Below are positions 16,656 through 25,129 of a DNA stretch of 64,000 nt, piece by piece. The DNA is from Pseudovibrio sp. M1P-2-3. GTDB taxonomy: Bacteria > Pseudomonadota > Alphaproteobacteria > Rhizobiales > Stappiaceae. Position 1 is the first letter of the stretch, and each line of letters begins with the position of its first letter. Where the stretch lies: positions 3,920,001 to 3,984,000 of the forward strand of contig NZ_JARRCW010000001.1 in NCBI RefSeq assembly GCF_031501865.1. The letters are read 5' to 3'. Under the pieces are notes generated by a model. It worked only from the letters and a program-made list of their open reading frames with translations. It searched no databases and was not told where the DNA came from. The translations under genes were made by a program, and so were the position numbers.

Positions 16656-16902
16656 TACGATCTCCCAGTAATTTTCACAGTATGCTCTCTGTTGGCATGA
16701 GCAAAAAAGAGCGAACAACTTGGAAAAATGCCCCCCATGCGCATTTTTCTGAGTCTCCTATGTAATTTTGATAGCTTAATCCAAGGATGAAACCAAGACT
16801 ATATTAAAGAAGATAAGTTCTATCTCAGCCTAAACATTTAGTAGGCTTTACTGAGCAAAGCCCTAGTTTCCCTTTCATTGGTGAGTTTCGCCGCATGCCA
16901 AG

Positions 16903-17214
16903 TCATATACTGCCAGCTTTCTCAACCACCAGAATTCTGGCTGCCCCCCTTGGGTGGGCCATATGCTCATCGCCTTCTTGTACATGAAAAATATCCCCCA
17001 CCTTAAGGTGAAAGGTCTCTTCGCCCTCTTCAGATCTGGTATGCATATCGACCTCGCCATCCAAAACCACAAAGACCTCAGGCCCGTCATTCACATGCCA
17101 AATATAGGGTTTATCGGTCCAGTGAAGGCGCAGGCTTGCACACTCCATCTCTTCAATATCCATAGCTGCCCATGCACGATTTCCGGTAAACTCTTTCGCG
17201 ATTATTTTTCGCAT
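16903..17214 (-). CDS. Cupin-domain protein
   Basis: This small single-domain cupin has 103 residues. The start at 17214 gives MRKIIAKEFTGNRAWAAMDI, with GGAGG seven bases upstream; a start at 17238 would lack one. The beta-barrel motifs are visible: PYIWHVNDGPEVFVVLDGEVDM (about residues 34-55) is cupin motif 1, although only one His of the usual metal set is clear. VGDIFHVQEGDEHMAHP (about 71-87) is motif 2. The function cannot be assigned. It is divergent from an Lrp/AsnC-type regulator gene 97 bp away, which suggests that this regulator controls it. Confidence 0.8.
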   Translation of the reverse strand: MRKIIAKEFTGNRAWAAMDIEEMECASLRLHWTDKPYIWHVNDGPEVFVVLDGEVDMHTRSEEGEETFHLKVGDIFHVQEGDEHMAHPRGAARILVVEKAGSI

Positions 17215-17311
17215 TGATAGCCTCCATTTGCTGTGCAATACACATACCTCCGGCTGTCGGCTGAACCAACTTGCGAACCGACGTAATTACCTGACGTTTC
17301 GAGGTTTACTG

Positions 17312-17734
17312 GTGGACATTAACAAGACTGACAAGCGCATCCTTGCCATACTGGAAAAGAATGCCCGCGCGAGCGCTGCCGCCATAGGACGGGAAATTGG
17401 CCTCTCCCGCACTGCAGTTCAGGACCGGATTGGCAAACTGGAGAAGTCGAAGGTCATACAAGGATACCACACAGCAACGAATGCTCATCAGGCCGACCTT
17501 ATCAGAGCCGTTCTATTCATAGATATTGCAGAGCGCCCCTGCGAGCCGGCTTTGACGTGGCTTTCGTCTTTGGAAGGGGTTTCAGCGGTGTATTCCTTGG
17601 CGGGAAATCTCGATGCAATCGCGATCTGTGCTGTACCTTCTATGGACGAGCTCAGCAGACTGAATGATCGAATCGGCTCCAGCCCGCTCATCACCTCAGC
17701 CCATAGCCAGATTATTTTAAGTCGGCACGACTAA
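17312..17734 (+). CDS. Lrp/AsnC family transcription regulator
   Basis: This is a DNA-binding regulator of the feast/famine type. The start is taken as GTG at 17312, giving MDINKTDKRILAILEKNARA, because GAGG lies seven bases upstream; reading upstream to 17228 adds 28 residues unlike the family. Residues 1-60 hold the winged helix (AAIGREIGLSRTAVQDRIGKL). Residues 65-140 form the RAM/AsnC ligand-binding domain, shorter and more divergent than in Lrp. With 140 residues it is near the usual 150. It is divergent from the cupin gene, so autoregulation and control of that gene are likely. The effector, probably an amino acid, is unknown. Confidence 0.85.
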   Translation: MDINKTDKRILAILEKNARASAAAIGREIGLSRTAVQDRIGKLEKSKVIQGYHTATNAHQADLIRAVLFIDIAERPCEPALTWLSSLEGVSAVYSLAGNLDAIAICAVPSMDELSRLNDRIGSSPLITSAHSQIILSRHD

Positions 17735-17995
17735 GGATTATCCAGGTGCTCTCCCTAATAAAATATCGCCATAGGCTAAACTGTAGCTCACCCCACTCTT
17801 CATAAAAAGACTTTTTAAAACAATAGACTACAAAAAATACACTAGCAAAATATAGTATTTTTCATTTTGACAAATTAACAGCATGAATTAATTAAATTTT
17901 TAACTAAGTAGAAACCATGGTATTTCAGTATTTGCTTAAGTGGTTTTAATCGACACAATAGTTTTAGACTAAAGTACAACGCGCTGAGTAATCCT

Positions 17996-19312
17996 ATGGT
18001 AAAGTCCACAGCTCGAAAAATTCTCGTCGTCGAGGATACAAGTTTTTTCGCAAGGGTTATTATGGCTGAACTAAACAAGGCCGGATTTCACGACGTAGAT
18101 GTTGCCAAAACATTTTCGCAGGCCCAGTCACTTGTAAATAAACCTGATTACAAACCTTTTCTTGCACTTGTAGATCTTACACTTCCAGATGCACCTAACG
18201 GAGAAGTTGTGGACCTGACCGTATCCGCTGGTCTACCTACAATAGTCTTTTCCGGCCGGTTTGACGAAGACATCCGCAACACCATTCTTGCCAAAGGCGT
18301 AGTGGACTACGTACTCAAAGATGCACCGGCAAGTTTGAGCTATCTTAGCGGCCTTGTAAGGCGTGTTGAACGCAATACACGAACCCGCATTCTTGTTGCG
18401 GCGGGGACAAGCGCTCATCGGCAGATATTGAAAGACAGGCTGTCCAAGACATGTTTGCAGGTGGAGACTGCGGCAACCAGTGCTCAAACCCTTGAAATAT
18501 TGCAGGATGACCCCTCAATTCGTATGGTCCTTCTCGGTCAGAACTTCCCGGACCTTAACGGCTATCAGACCCTAACCAAGATCCGGAAGCTCTATGGTAT
18601 GAGAGAGCTGGTTATAATCGGAATTGCGGAAGGCCCGTGCCCGGAACTCACAGCCCAGTTCCTGAAGTCCGGAGCCAATGATTTCCTGACTAAATCCAGC
18701 ACTCCCGAAGAACTGGCATTGCGAGTTGCCCAGAACCTTGACAATCTTGACCATATCCAAAAACTCACTGATCTGGCCAATCGCGACCCGATGACGGGGT
18801 TGTTCAATCACCGTTACCTGCATGAAACCATTAAGAGTTTGCATAGATCTCTCCACCAGAGCGGAAAGTCACTCCGTTACGCTATGATTGACATTGACCG
18901 CTTTAAACAGGTGAATGATCGCCATGGCCATGGGGCGGGAGATCAACTGATCACCGCCATCGCCCACAGGATCAATAAGCTGATTCCCGATGGAGGGCTT
19001 GCTGTACGCATTGGCGGTGATGAGTTTTGCGTGGCTCTGCCCGAAACTACTGAGCAAGATGCCAAGAACTTCCTCAAAAAGCTGCTCGCCTCCATGCCCA
19101 TCACACCACCGGAAAACCCGACGCTGTTTTCAAATGTCACAATTAGTATTGGGCTTTCTTCCGGTGAAGAAGACAATCTGGCCGCAGCCCTGCGAACTGC
19201 CGACCAATGCCTATATGAAGCAAAAGAGAGTGGCCGAAACCGAATTGTTGCAGCCAATCAGGCCGCTCCTAAACACAACGGCCACCATCGACTTCTAGAG
19301 CCACACCTGTAA
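17996..19312 (+). CDS. PleD-like diguanylate cyclase (REC-REC-GGDEF)
   Basis: This 438-residue response regulator makes cyclic di-GMP. The domain order is receiver 1 (residues 7-125), receiver 2 (130-250) and GGDEF (about 260-425). Receiver 1 keeps the acidic pocket ED (13-14), the phosphoacceptor D60 and K108. Receiver 2 has G181 where the phosphoacceptor should be and is probably an adaptor, as in PleD. The catalytic motif RIGGDEF (338-344) is intact. The product-inhibition site, RxxD just upstream, reads PDGG here, so feedback inhibition by c-di-GMP is probably lost. No histidine kinase gene is adjacent. The 3' end overlaps the convergent SDR gene by 44 bp. Confidence 0.92.
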   Translation: MVKSTARKILVVEDTSFFARVIMAELNKAGFHDVDVAKTFSQAQSLVNKPDYKPFLALVDLTLPDAPNGEVVDLTVSAGLPTIVFSGRFDEDIRNTILAKGVVDYVLKDAPASLSYLSGLVRRVERNTRTRILVAAGTSAHRQILKDRLSKTCLQVETAATSAQTLEILQDDPSIRMVLLGQNFPDLNGYQTLTKIRKLYGMRELVIIGIAEGPCPELTAQFLKSGANDFLTKSSTPEELALRVAQNLDNLDHIQKLTDLANRDPMTGLFNHRYLHETIKSLHRSLHQSGKSLRYAMIDIDRFKQVNDRHGHGAGDQLITAIAHRINKLIPDGGLAVRIGGDEFCVALPETTEQDAKNFLKKLLASMPITPPENPTLFSNVTISIGLSSGEEDNLAAALRTADQCLYEAKESGRNRIVAANQAAPKHNGHHRLLEPHL

Positions 19313-20015
19313 TAAACGCCGCTTCATCCGAGGCTAGCCAAAGGGCGGCGCTTGCTATGTCTGAGGGCTGCGAAAGACGGCCCAAGGGAATTCCTGCAGT
19401 GAATTCCGCACGTTTTTCCTGCGTATCTTCCCCTAGAAAGAGTGGAAGCATCGGCGTTTCACCGACAACGGGACAGAGCGCATTTACCCTTATATTTTTA
19501 GGCCCCAGCTCCGCCGCCATAGATTTTGTGGCTGTGATGGCAAACCCTTTGGAAGCATTATACCATGTGAGCCCCGGCCTTGGACGCAGGCCAGCCGTTG
19601 ATGCAGTGTTTAAAATAACCCCGCCACCATTTTTTTCCATTTCGGGAATTGCAACCAAAGCCGCCAGATACAGAGCCTTTGCATTCACTGCCATGATCTG
19701 GTCAAAAGTTTCTTCTTCAACTTCAAGCAAGCTGCCGTTGCGATGGGAAAAGCCCGCATTGTTGACAAGGATGTCCAGCTTCCCGCTGTGTGCCAGTGCC
19801 ATGGCGACCATTTCTATTACCTGCTGTTTTTGCGTAACATCCGCCTGAATTGCCCGGGCCCGCGGACCAATACTCTTTGCGGTTTGCTCTGCTGCCGGAC
19901 CGTTACGGTCAGCAATAATCACTAGGGCCCCTTCGCTGGCAAACCTTTGAGCAATGGCTTTTCCGAATCCGGATGCCGCACCGGTAACAATAGCTGTTTT
20001 CCCTTCCAAACGCAT
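19269..20015 (-). CDS. Short-chain dehydrogenase/reductase (SDR)
   Basis: This is a classical SDR oxidoreductase (248 residues) using NAD(H) or NADP(H). The cofactor motif TGAASGFG (11-18) and NNAG (85-88) are intact, as are the catalytic Ser139, Tyr152 and Lys156 in the YNASK motif. D36 after the second strand (IADR) hints at NAD rather than NADP. The substrate cannot be told; FabG-like and glucose-dehydrogenase-like annotations are both common for such sequences. It lies 21 bp after the aldehyde dehydrogenase gene on the same strand, so the two probably act in one alcohol/aldehyde oxidation route. Its 3' end overlaps the diguanylate cyclase gene. Confidence 0.9.
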   Translation of the reverse strand: MRLEGKTAIVTGAASGFGKAIAQRFASEGALVIIADRNGPAAEQTAKSIGPRARAIQADVTQKQQVIEMVAMALAHSGKLDILVNNAGFSHRNGSLLEVEEETFDQIMAVNAKALYLAALVAIPEMEKNGGGVILNTASTAGLRPRPGLTWYNASKGFAITATKSMAAELGPKNIRVNALCPVVGETPMLPLFLGEDTQEKRAEFTAGIPLGRLSQPSDIASAALWLASDEAAFITGVALEVDGGRCV

Positions 20016-20036
20016 GACGTTCCCCCTTTAACGAAC

Positions 20037-21503
20037 TCATCCATGATTAATTACGACCGTTTTAATCGAGGAGAACTCTTTGAGGGCCTCGAACCCCTTC
20101 TCCCTGCCATGACCGGACTTTTTAACCCCGCCAAACGGAAGTTCCACGCCTCCCCCCGCGCCATAAGCATTCACGAAGACCTGCCCACACTCAACGGCCC
20201 GAACCACCCGCATTGACCGAGCCAGATCCCGCGTCCAGACACCTGCCACCAGCCCGAACGCCGTTGCATTGGCAATCTCAATGGCCTCCTGCTCATCTTT
20301 AAACGGGATCATGGCAAGGACGGGACCGAACACCTCTTCCTGTGCCAATGGGTGGTGAGCGGGAACGGGGCCATAAAGGCGAGCGGTTCTATAATATCCT
20401 TCCGGAGGGATATCCGGCACCAGAGTTCCTTCAGCTAAAAGCGGCACCCCGTCTTTCTCGGCTTGAGCACAGTAAGCGGCAACACGGCGCGCCTGCGAGG
20501 CATTGATCAGCGGGCCGAAGTCCAAGTCCTGTTCATGTGGGCCTGCAACAACGGCCCTGAACTTTGTACGCAGGCGATTACAAGCCTCGTCCCAGAGATT
20601 TTCTTGAACAAGAACGCGGCTCCCAGCTGAGCACGTTTGCCCCCCGTTTTGCGTAAGAGCCTTGCTTATGGCAGGTACTGCTGCGTCTAGATCGGCATCC
20701 TCAAACAGAATCTGCGGGGACTTTCCTCCCAGTTCCAAGGTGCAACCAATGTGGTTGCGGGCAGCGGCAGATTGAATGAAGGTCCCAACCTCGGGAGAGC
20801 CGGTAAACGTGAGAAAGTTGACATCCAGATTATGAGCCAAAGCTGCCCCCGCTTCATCCCCATATCCAGTAACCACATTAAAGACGCCTGCGGGAAAACC
20901 CAGCTCGCTCATTATCTCCCCCAGACGAATAACCGAGAGGCAGGCATCTTCAGAGGGTTTAACGACAAGCGTATTCCCCATTGCCAAGGCGGCTCCGGCA
21001 ATCCGCGAGATAATCTGCAACGGATAGTTCCACGGGATAACAGCTGCAATAACTCCATGAGGCTGGCGCAGGGTGAAGGCACTAAAACCTTCACTCAAGG
21101 TCGGTAGGGTTTCTCCGGAAATCTTATCGGCTGCACCACCATAAAATTCAAAATAGCGGATAGCGGCTTTCACATCAGCGCGTGCTTGAGACAGGGGCTT
21201 GCCCGTGTCCAGCGCCTCAAGTTCGACAAACTCCTCTTCCCTTTCTGCCAACATACGGGATACATGGGAGAGTAGGCGTCCCCTTTGCGGGGCAGAAAGC
21301 CTCGGCCATGCCCCTTGTTTGAAGGCATGTTTTGCCGCAGCTACCGCGCGCCCAACATCAGAGGCACTGCAGCGAGGAATTCTTGCAAAAACCTCCCCAT
21401 TGGATGGGCTGCGCATACACAAGGTTTCCCCAGAGGTTGCGGATGTTCTTTGCCCACCAATCAATGCCGGATAGTCTTTTATTCGAGTGCACACCTCTTC
21501 CAC
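20037..21503 (-). CDS. Aldehyde dehydrogenase family protein
   Basis: This NAD(P)-dependent aldehyde dehydrogenase (488 residues) oxidises an aldehyde to an acid. The catalytic residues are present: N159 in PWNYPLQ, E257 in LELGGKSPQ, and the nucleophile C291 in GGQTCSAGSR. FTGSPEVG (233-240) is the cofactor loop. The C-terminal ELPFGGVKKSGHGREKG segment is like betaine-aldehyde and gamma-glutamyl-aminobutyraldehyde dehydrogenases. It forms a two-gene unit with the SDR gene 21 bp downstream. The substrate is not evident. The betaine/choline-type carrier lies 25 kb away and gives no firm link. Confidence 0.9.
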   Translation of the reverse strand: MEEVCTRIKDYPALIGGQRTSATSGETLCMRSPSNGEVFARIPRCSASDVGRAVAAAKHAFKQGAWPRLSAPQRGRLLSHVSRMLAEREEEFVELEALDTGKPLSQARADVKAAIRYFEFYGGAADKISGETLPTLSEGFSAFTLRQPHGVIAAVIPWNYPLQIISRIAGAALAMGNTLVVKPSEDACLSVIRLGEIMSELGFPAGVFNVVTGYGDEAGAALAHNLDVNFLTFTGSPEVGTFIQSAAARNHIGCTLELGGKSPQILFEDADLDAAVPAISKALTQNGGQTCSAGSRVLVQENLWDEACNRLRTKFRAVVAGPHEQDLDFGPLINASQARRVAAYCAQAEKDGVPLLAEGTLVPDIPPEGYYRTARLYGPVPAHHPLAQEEVFGPVLAMIPFKDEQEAIEIANATAFGLVAGVWTRDLARSMRVVRAVECGQVFVNAYGAGGGVELPFGGVKKSGHGREKGFEALKEFSSIKTVVINHG

Positions 21504-21621
21504 TGACCTCTCCCCCGTCAGTTCCTCCCAGTCGCAAATGAAATGCTACCTCATGGAAAAGGGGCGCGCAACGCCGCGAATAACTACTGAGATTACATCT
21601 ACAAAATAGGCATGGTAGCCC

Positions 21622-24081
21622 TCATCCAGACAGATCACTCTCGGCAGCCTGAAGCCGCCGTAACCAGTCTCTTTCATAATAATCCAAGGGCTTATTGGAA
21701 AGGTGCTTTGAAAGCAGCTCTAAAGCAACGGGCGATCCAGTTTCAGCTGCCAGCACAAGCTCTTTAAAAGCCTGCTTTCTTTCAGGTAAGCTTATCTCCT
21801 CTTCCATCAAGGCAATATAAGCCAGACGGGCCTGAGAATCTGAACTATACTCTTTATTAATGCCATCCCAGAGTTTAACAGTTGCAAGCCTTTGTTCTAC
21901 CAGTTCTCCGTGGAAGTAAAGATCCGCCAAAAGAAATTGCGCGCTCCGGTAGCCAGCATTTGCAAGTATGTTCAGGTGCATAATCGCCTCTTCCAATACT
22001 TCTTCATCACTCTCCGCTTTTTCCACTAGAAGCATGGCCAGCGTAAACTGAAAAGCGTTTTTGTCCCTAGTGTAGAGATTGTCTACTCCTACTCTTAGCA
22101 GGTCTTCTTTTTGAACGCCTAATCCTGAATCCCAAACGGAGTGGAACTCCAACAAAGCCAAGAAGGCACCCTCCCAAGCCATTGTTTTAGGTAGGTAGCC
22201 TAAGTCTATTCTCCCGTCATCGGGCGCTCTGCTTTTCAAGGACTCCGCTGCTACAAGGGGATTCTTCTCAAAAGCTTCCTGTAAGTGACGTATTCCATCT
22301 AGATAACGACCAGTCGCATCTGTTTTCTGCCCTGCATGTCCATCCAGTTGAGTTATTCCAAATAGCACCTGCCCGCGAACATCTCCCTGTTCTGCAGCTT
22401 TCATATATAGGTCTACTTGGCTAACTGGCCTCGAACCGGGTACCTTTGTCTTCCCCACTGCCAGAGCCGCTTCTACATCTCCATTAAGCCCTGCCAACTC
22501 GTAGAACTCATAGGCTTTATTTTTCTCGCTTTCGCTTCCTTCCTTATAAAACTCAAAGAGCCTTAAGGCTGAAAAAACACTGCCAGCCTTTGCCGCCTTT
22601 TCATAGTACTTCAACGCCAGCTTTTCATCATTAAATCCGTTGAAACGGGGATCAAATAGATAGGCATAGTAGGTTAAAGCATCCGCATCACCACTTTCGA
22701 TGGCTTGCGTCAAATAGGCTTTTATTTCTTTTAAGGTTTGGGGCGATATTCCTCGATCATGATCTACATAAAGTGATGCCAGCCGCACCTGAGCATAGAC
22801 ATCATCAAGTTCGGCTCCCTTACGATAATAACTTTCTGCCGTTTCCAGATTCTTCTCGGTTCCGTAACCATGTTCATATGCAAAGCCGATATACCCATAG
22901 GCCTCTGGAATCTCGTTTTTGATACTGTGATAAAGCTCCAATGCTTTTTCCCAGTTTCGTTCTCCATCCACTCCAATTTCATGGAGATATCCAATTGAGA
23001 ACGTGGCATAGTCACTGCCCAGAGATTCTGCCCGGCGGTAAAGCCACAGCGCCTCTTTCAGATCCACAGGCCCACCACGTCCATTCAGATACATTGTTCC
23101 TAAACGTTCAAGCGCGTCTACATTATTAGCCAAGGCAGCTTTGCGATAGTAAAAGCGCGCGAGAGGGAGGTCCAGTTCGTAAAGCGTCCCGAACTGATAA
23201 GCACGTGCCAGATGATTAAAGGCGTAGGATATCCCATCTTCGGCAGCTGCTTCAAACAGCTCCCTTGCCTTGTCATCGTTTTGCACGCCCCCCTTTCCAT
23301 TCAGGTACAGCTCCGCCAGATACGCCTTGGCTTTTCCATCATTGAATTGCTCAATACCTTTTTCATATAACTCGCGGGCTTTGACATATCGCTTGGGGTA
23401 TTCCTCATGCTTTTCATAAAGTGCACCAAGTGAGGAATAGACATTGGATACCCCACGTTCAGCCGCCTCCTCATGGAGTGCAACGGCTTTATCGAAATCC
23501 TTTTGAATACCGTGCCCGTGTGCATAGAGCCACGCAAGCGTAGTCAAGGCCGGGGCGTATCCAGCATCCACTGCACTCTTTGTCCAAAAATAAGTCTGAG
23601 AATAATCTTGATTTACCCCGTGTCCGTCCAGATAGAGCAATGCAAGACGAAAGGCCGACCACGGGCTGTTGACTTCCGCCGCGATCCAATAGTTCTTTGC
23701 GGCCTTTTCCAGATCCTGTTCTACAAAATCTCCGTATTCATAAAACTCACCCAAAGCTCCTATCGCATAAGGGTTTCCATGCTCTGCCGCCTTTTTAAAC
23801 CAATGGAATGCCTGTTCCCTATCCCGAGTGACCCCATCACCAAACTCGTAGGATTCAGCCAATGCAAATTGCGCATTGGGGTCTCCCCCCATGGCTGCAG
23901 CTTTAATGGCATGAATGTCATTCCAAGCTTCTATTTCATGGGCGGATGTGAGACCTCCCACAGGCCCTTTTGTATCCCACGGCCCTACGCCAGAATCCAC
24001 TACTGGCCGTTGCGGGGCAGCCTGTGCGGCTGACAAAATAAACACTGATAAAATAAGAGAAAAAACAAAAGGCCTGAGCAC
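21622..24081 (-). CDS. Large exported SEL1-repeat protein
   Basis: This 819-residue protein is built of SEL1-like repeats, which are tetratricopeptide-related helical hairpins used for protein-protein contacts. It starts at GTG 24081 with AGGGG upstream and a clear signal peptide, MLRPFVFSLILSVFILSAAQ, cut at AQAA. About a dozen 36-residue repeats follow from residue 60, with signatures such as NAQFALAESYEFGDGV, AIGALGEFYEYGDFVE and SLGALYEKHEEY. The regularity fades after residue 600. In other alphaproteobacteria periplasmic SEL1 proteins serve as scaffolds for exopolysaccharide synthesis or symbiosis, but no such genes are next to it. No membrane anchor is visible. Confidence 0.85.
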   Translation of the reverse strand: MLRPFVFSLILSVFILSAAQAAPQRPVVDSGVGPWDTKGPVGGLTSAHEIEAWNDIHAIKAAAMGGDPNAQFALAESYEFGDGVTRDREQAFHWFKKAAEHGNPYAIGALGEFYEYGDFVEQDLEKAAKNYWIAAEVNSPWSAFRLALLYLDGHGVNQDYSQTYFWTKSAVDAGYAPALTTLAWLYAHGHGIQKDFDKAVALHEEAAERGVSNVYSSLGALYEKHEEYPKRYVKARELYEKGIEQFNDGKAKAYLAELYLNGKGGVQNDDKARELFEAAAEDGISYAFNHLARAYQFGTLYELDLPLARFYYRKAALANNVDALERLGTMYLNGRGGPVDLKEALWLYRRAESLGSDYATFSIGYLHEIGVDGERNWEKALELYHSIKNEIPEAYGYIGFAYEHGYGTEKNLETAESYYRKGAELDDVYAQVRLASLYVDHDRGISPQTLKEIKAYLTQAIESGDADALTYYAYLFDPRFNGFNDEKLALKYYEKAAKAGSVFSALRLFEFYKEGSESEKNKAYEFYELAGLNGDVEAALAVGKTKVPGSRPVSQVDLYMKAAEQGDVRGQVLFGITQLDGHAGQKTDATGRYLDGIRHLQEAFEKNPLVAAESLKSRAPDDGRIDLGYLPKTMAWEGAFLALLEFHSVWDSGLGVQKEDLLRVGVDNLYTRDKNAFQFTLAMLLVEKAESDEEVLEEAIMHLNILANAGYRSAQFLLADLYFHGELVEQRLATVKLWDGINKEYSSDSQARLAYIALMEEEISLPERKQAFKELVLAAETGSPVALELLSKHLSNKPLDYYERDWLRRLQAAESDLSG

Positions 24082-24262
24082 GATAACCCCTGAAAATTAA
24101 TAAAATAACATCTGTAGCCTTTCAACATTCAACTGAAAGGTAAATCCAACTTAAGTTAAATTTTTTACGATCCTAAAGCACGCTGTATTCATTTTTATTC
24201 ACGCCTCATGCTCTAACTTCTTCATTTTGAGCGTATTGCGTTTGATCAACGTGATGCAATTT

Positions 24263-25129
24263 TCATAAATAAAGTGCTGGCGTGGTGATATTGGGAAATC
24301 CTTGAGCGCGAAGAGTGGTGGCGATTTGCCTGACGTGGGCTTCTTGCATTTTGGCTATTGTCAATGCGCTTCCGCTCACTCCATGGTGCTGATAGGCGTT
24401 GAGACGCAGGCGTGTATCATGGCCCAACTCCAGCATAAAGCACCCCAGTTGGTCCAGCTCGCACGCTTTATCGCTTCTATCTGGAATAAGCAGATACCGA
24501 ATTTCATGGAGTTTTCCCGCAGCCTTTAAAATACGGGCACTTTCCAGAACCCTCTCGTTTCCTTTGCCCGTCAACTCCATATGCAGGTCTTTTGAAAACG
24601 CTTTGATATCCAGCATGACGCCATCCGTTACCGGCAAAAGCTCTTTCCAGCCTGCGGCGCCAAGGTGCCCGTTGCTGTCGATAAAACAGGTGAGATTGCG
24701 CAGCTTTTCATCTTGCTTTACTGCTGTAAACAGCGCTTTCACAAATTTCAGCTGCACGGTCGCCTCACCGCCAGAAACCGTAATACCGGTCAAAAACGGA
24801 AGGTTCTGACGGGCGGTATCTAAAACATCCTCAACACTGTAATGCAGTACCATCGGGTTGGCGCTAATGGGGCAGGCCTTAATGCAAGCATCACACTGGT
24901 CGCAATGGGTGGGATCAAAATTGATTTTTCCAGCAACCAGAGACAGCGCCTCCACATGGCATGCAGGAATACACTCTCCGCAATCATTACAAAAATCGAT
25001 TGTATGCGGATTGTGGCAGGTGGGACAACGAAAGTTGCACCCTTGCAGGAACAGGACGAGCCGGTTTCCCGGTCCGTCTACACAAGAGAAGGTTAGAACC
25101 TTACTGACTATAGCTTGGGGTGAGCTCAT
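24263..25129 (-). CDS. yjjW: Glycyl-radical enzyme activase (YjjW-like radical SAM)
   Basis: This radical SAM protein generates the glycyl radical on its partner enzyme. The 288-residue chain has the activase cluster motif CNFRCPTCHNP (about residues 30-40; CxxxCxxC). An inserted pair of ferredoxin-like clusters follows, CNDCGECIPAC and CDQCDACIKACP (about 48-95), and then the SAM-binding GGEATVQ segment. The ferredoxin insert fits YjjW and the PFL-activase group. Its start overlaps the last 29 bases of the upstream glycyl-radical enzyme gene, which indicates translational coupling. It needs reducing, low-oxygen conditions to act. Confidence 0.85.
   Translation of the reverse strand: MSSPQAIVSKVLTFSCVDGPGNRLVLFLQGCNFRCPTCHNPHTIDFCNDCGECIPACHVEALSLVAGKINFDPTHCDQCDACIKACPISANPMVLHYSVEDVLDTARQNLPFLTGITVSGGEATVQLKFVKALFTAVKQDEKLRNLTCFIDSNGHLGAAGWKELLPVTDGVMLDIKAFSKDLHMELTGKGNERVLESARILKAAGKLHEIRYLLIPDRSDKACELDQLGCFMLELGHDTRLRLNAYQHHGVSGSALTIAKMQEAHVRQIATTLRAQGFPNITTPALYL

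Noticed and set aside
16656-16718. A 21-residue extension of the CoA-transferase A subunit
   Set aside because: The Cys-rich leader is unlike the family and the ribosome binding site fits the ATG at 16655.
24082-24262. An FNR-type site for the glycyl-radical genes
   Set aside because: The only TTGATCAA-like sequence here is a zero-spaced palindrome downstream of the genes, not the TTGAT-N4-ATCAA site expected upstream of 26636, where I found none.
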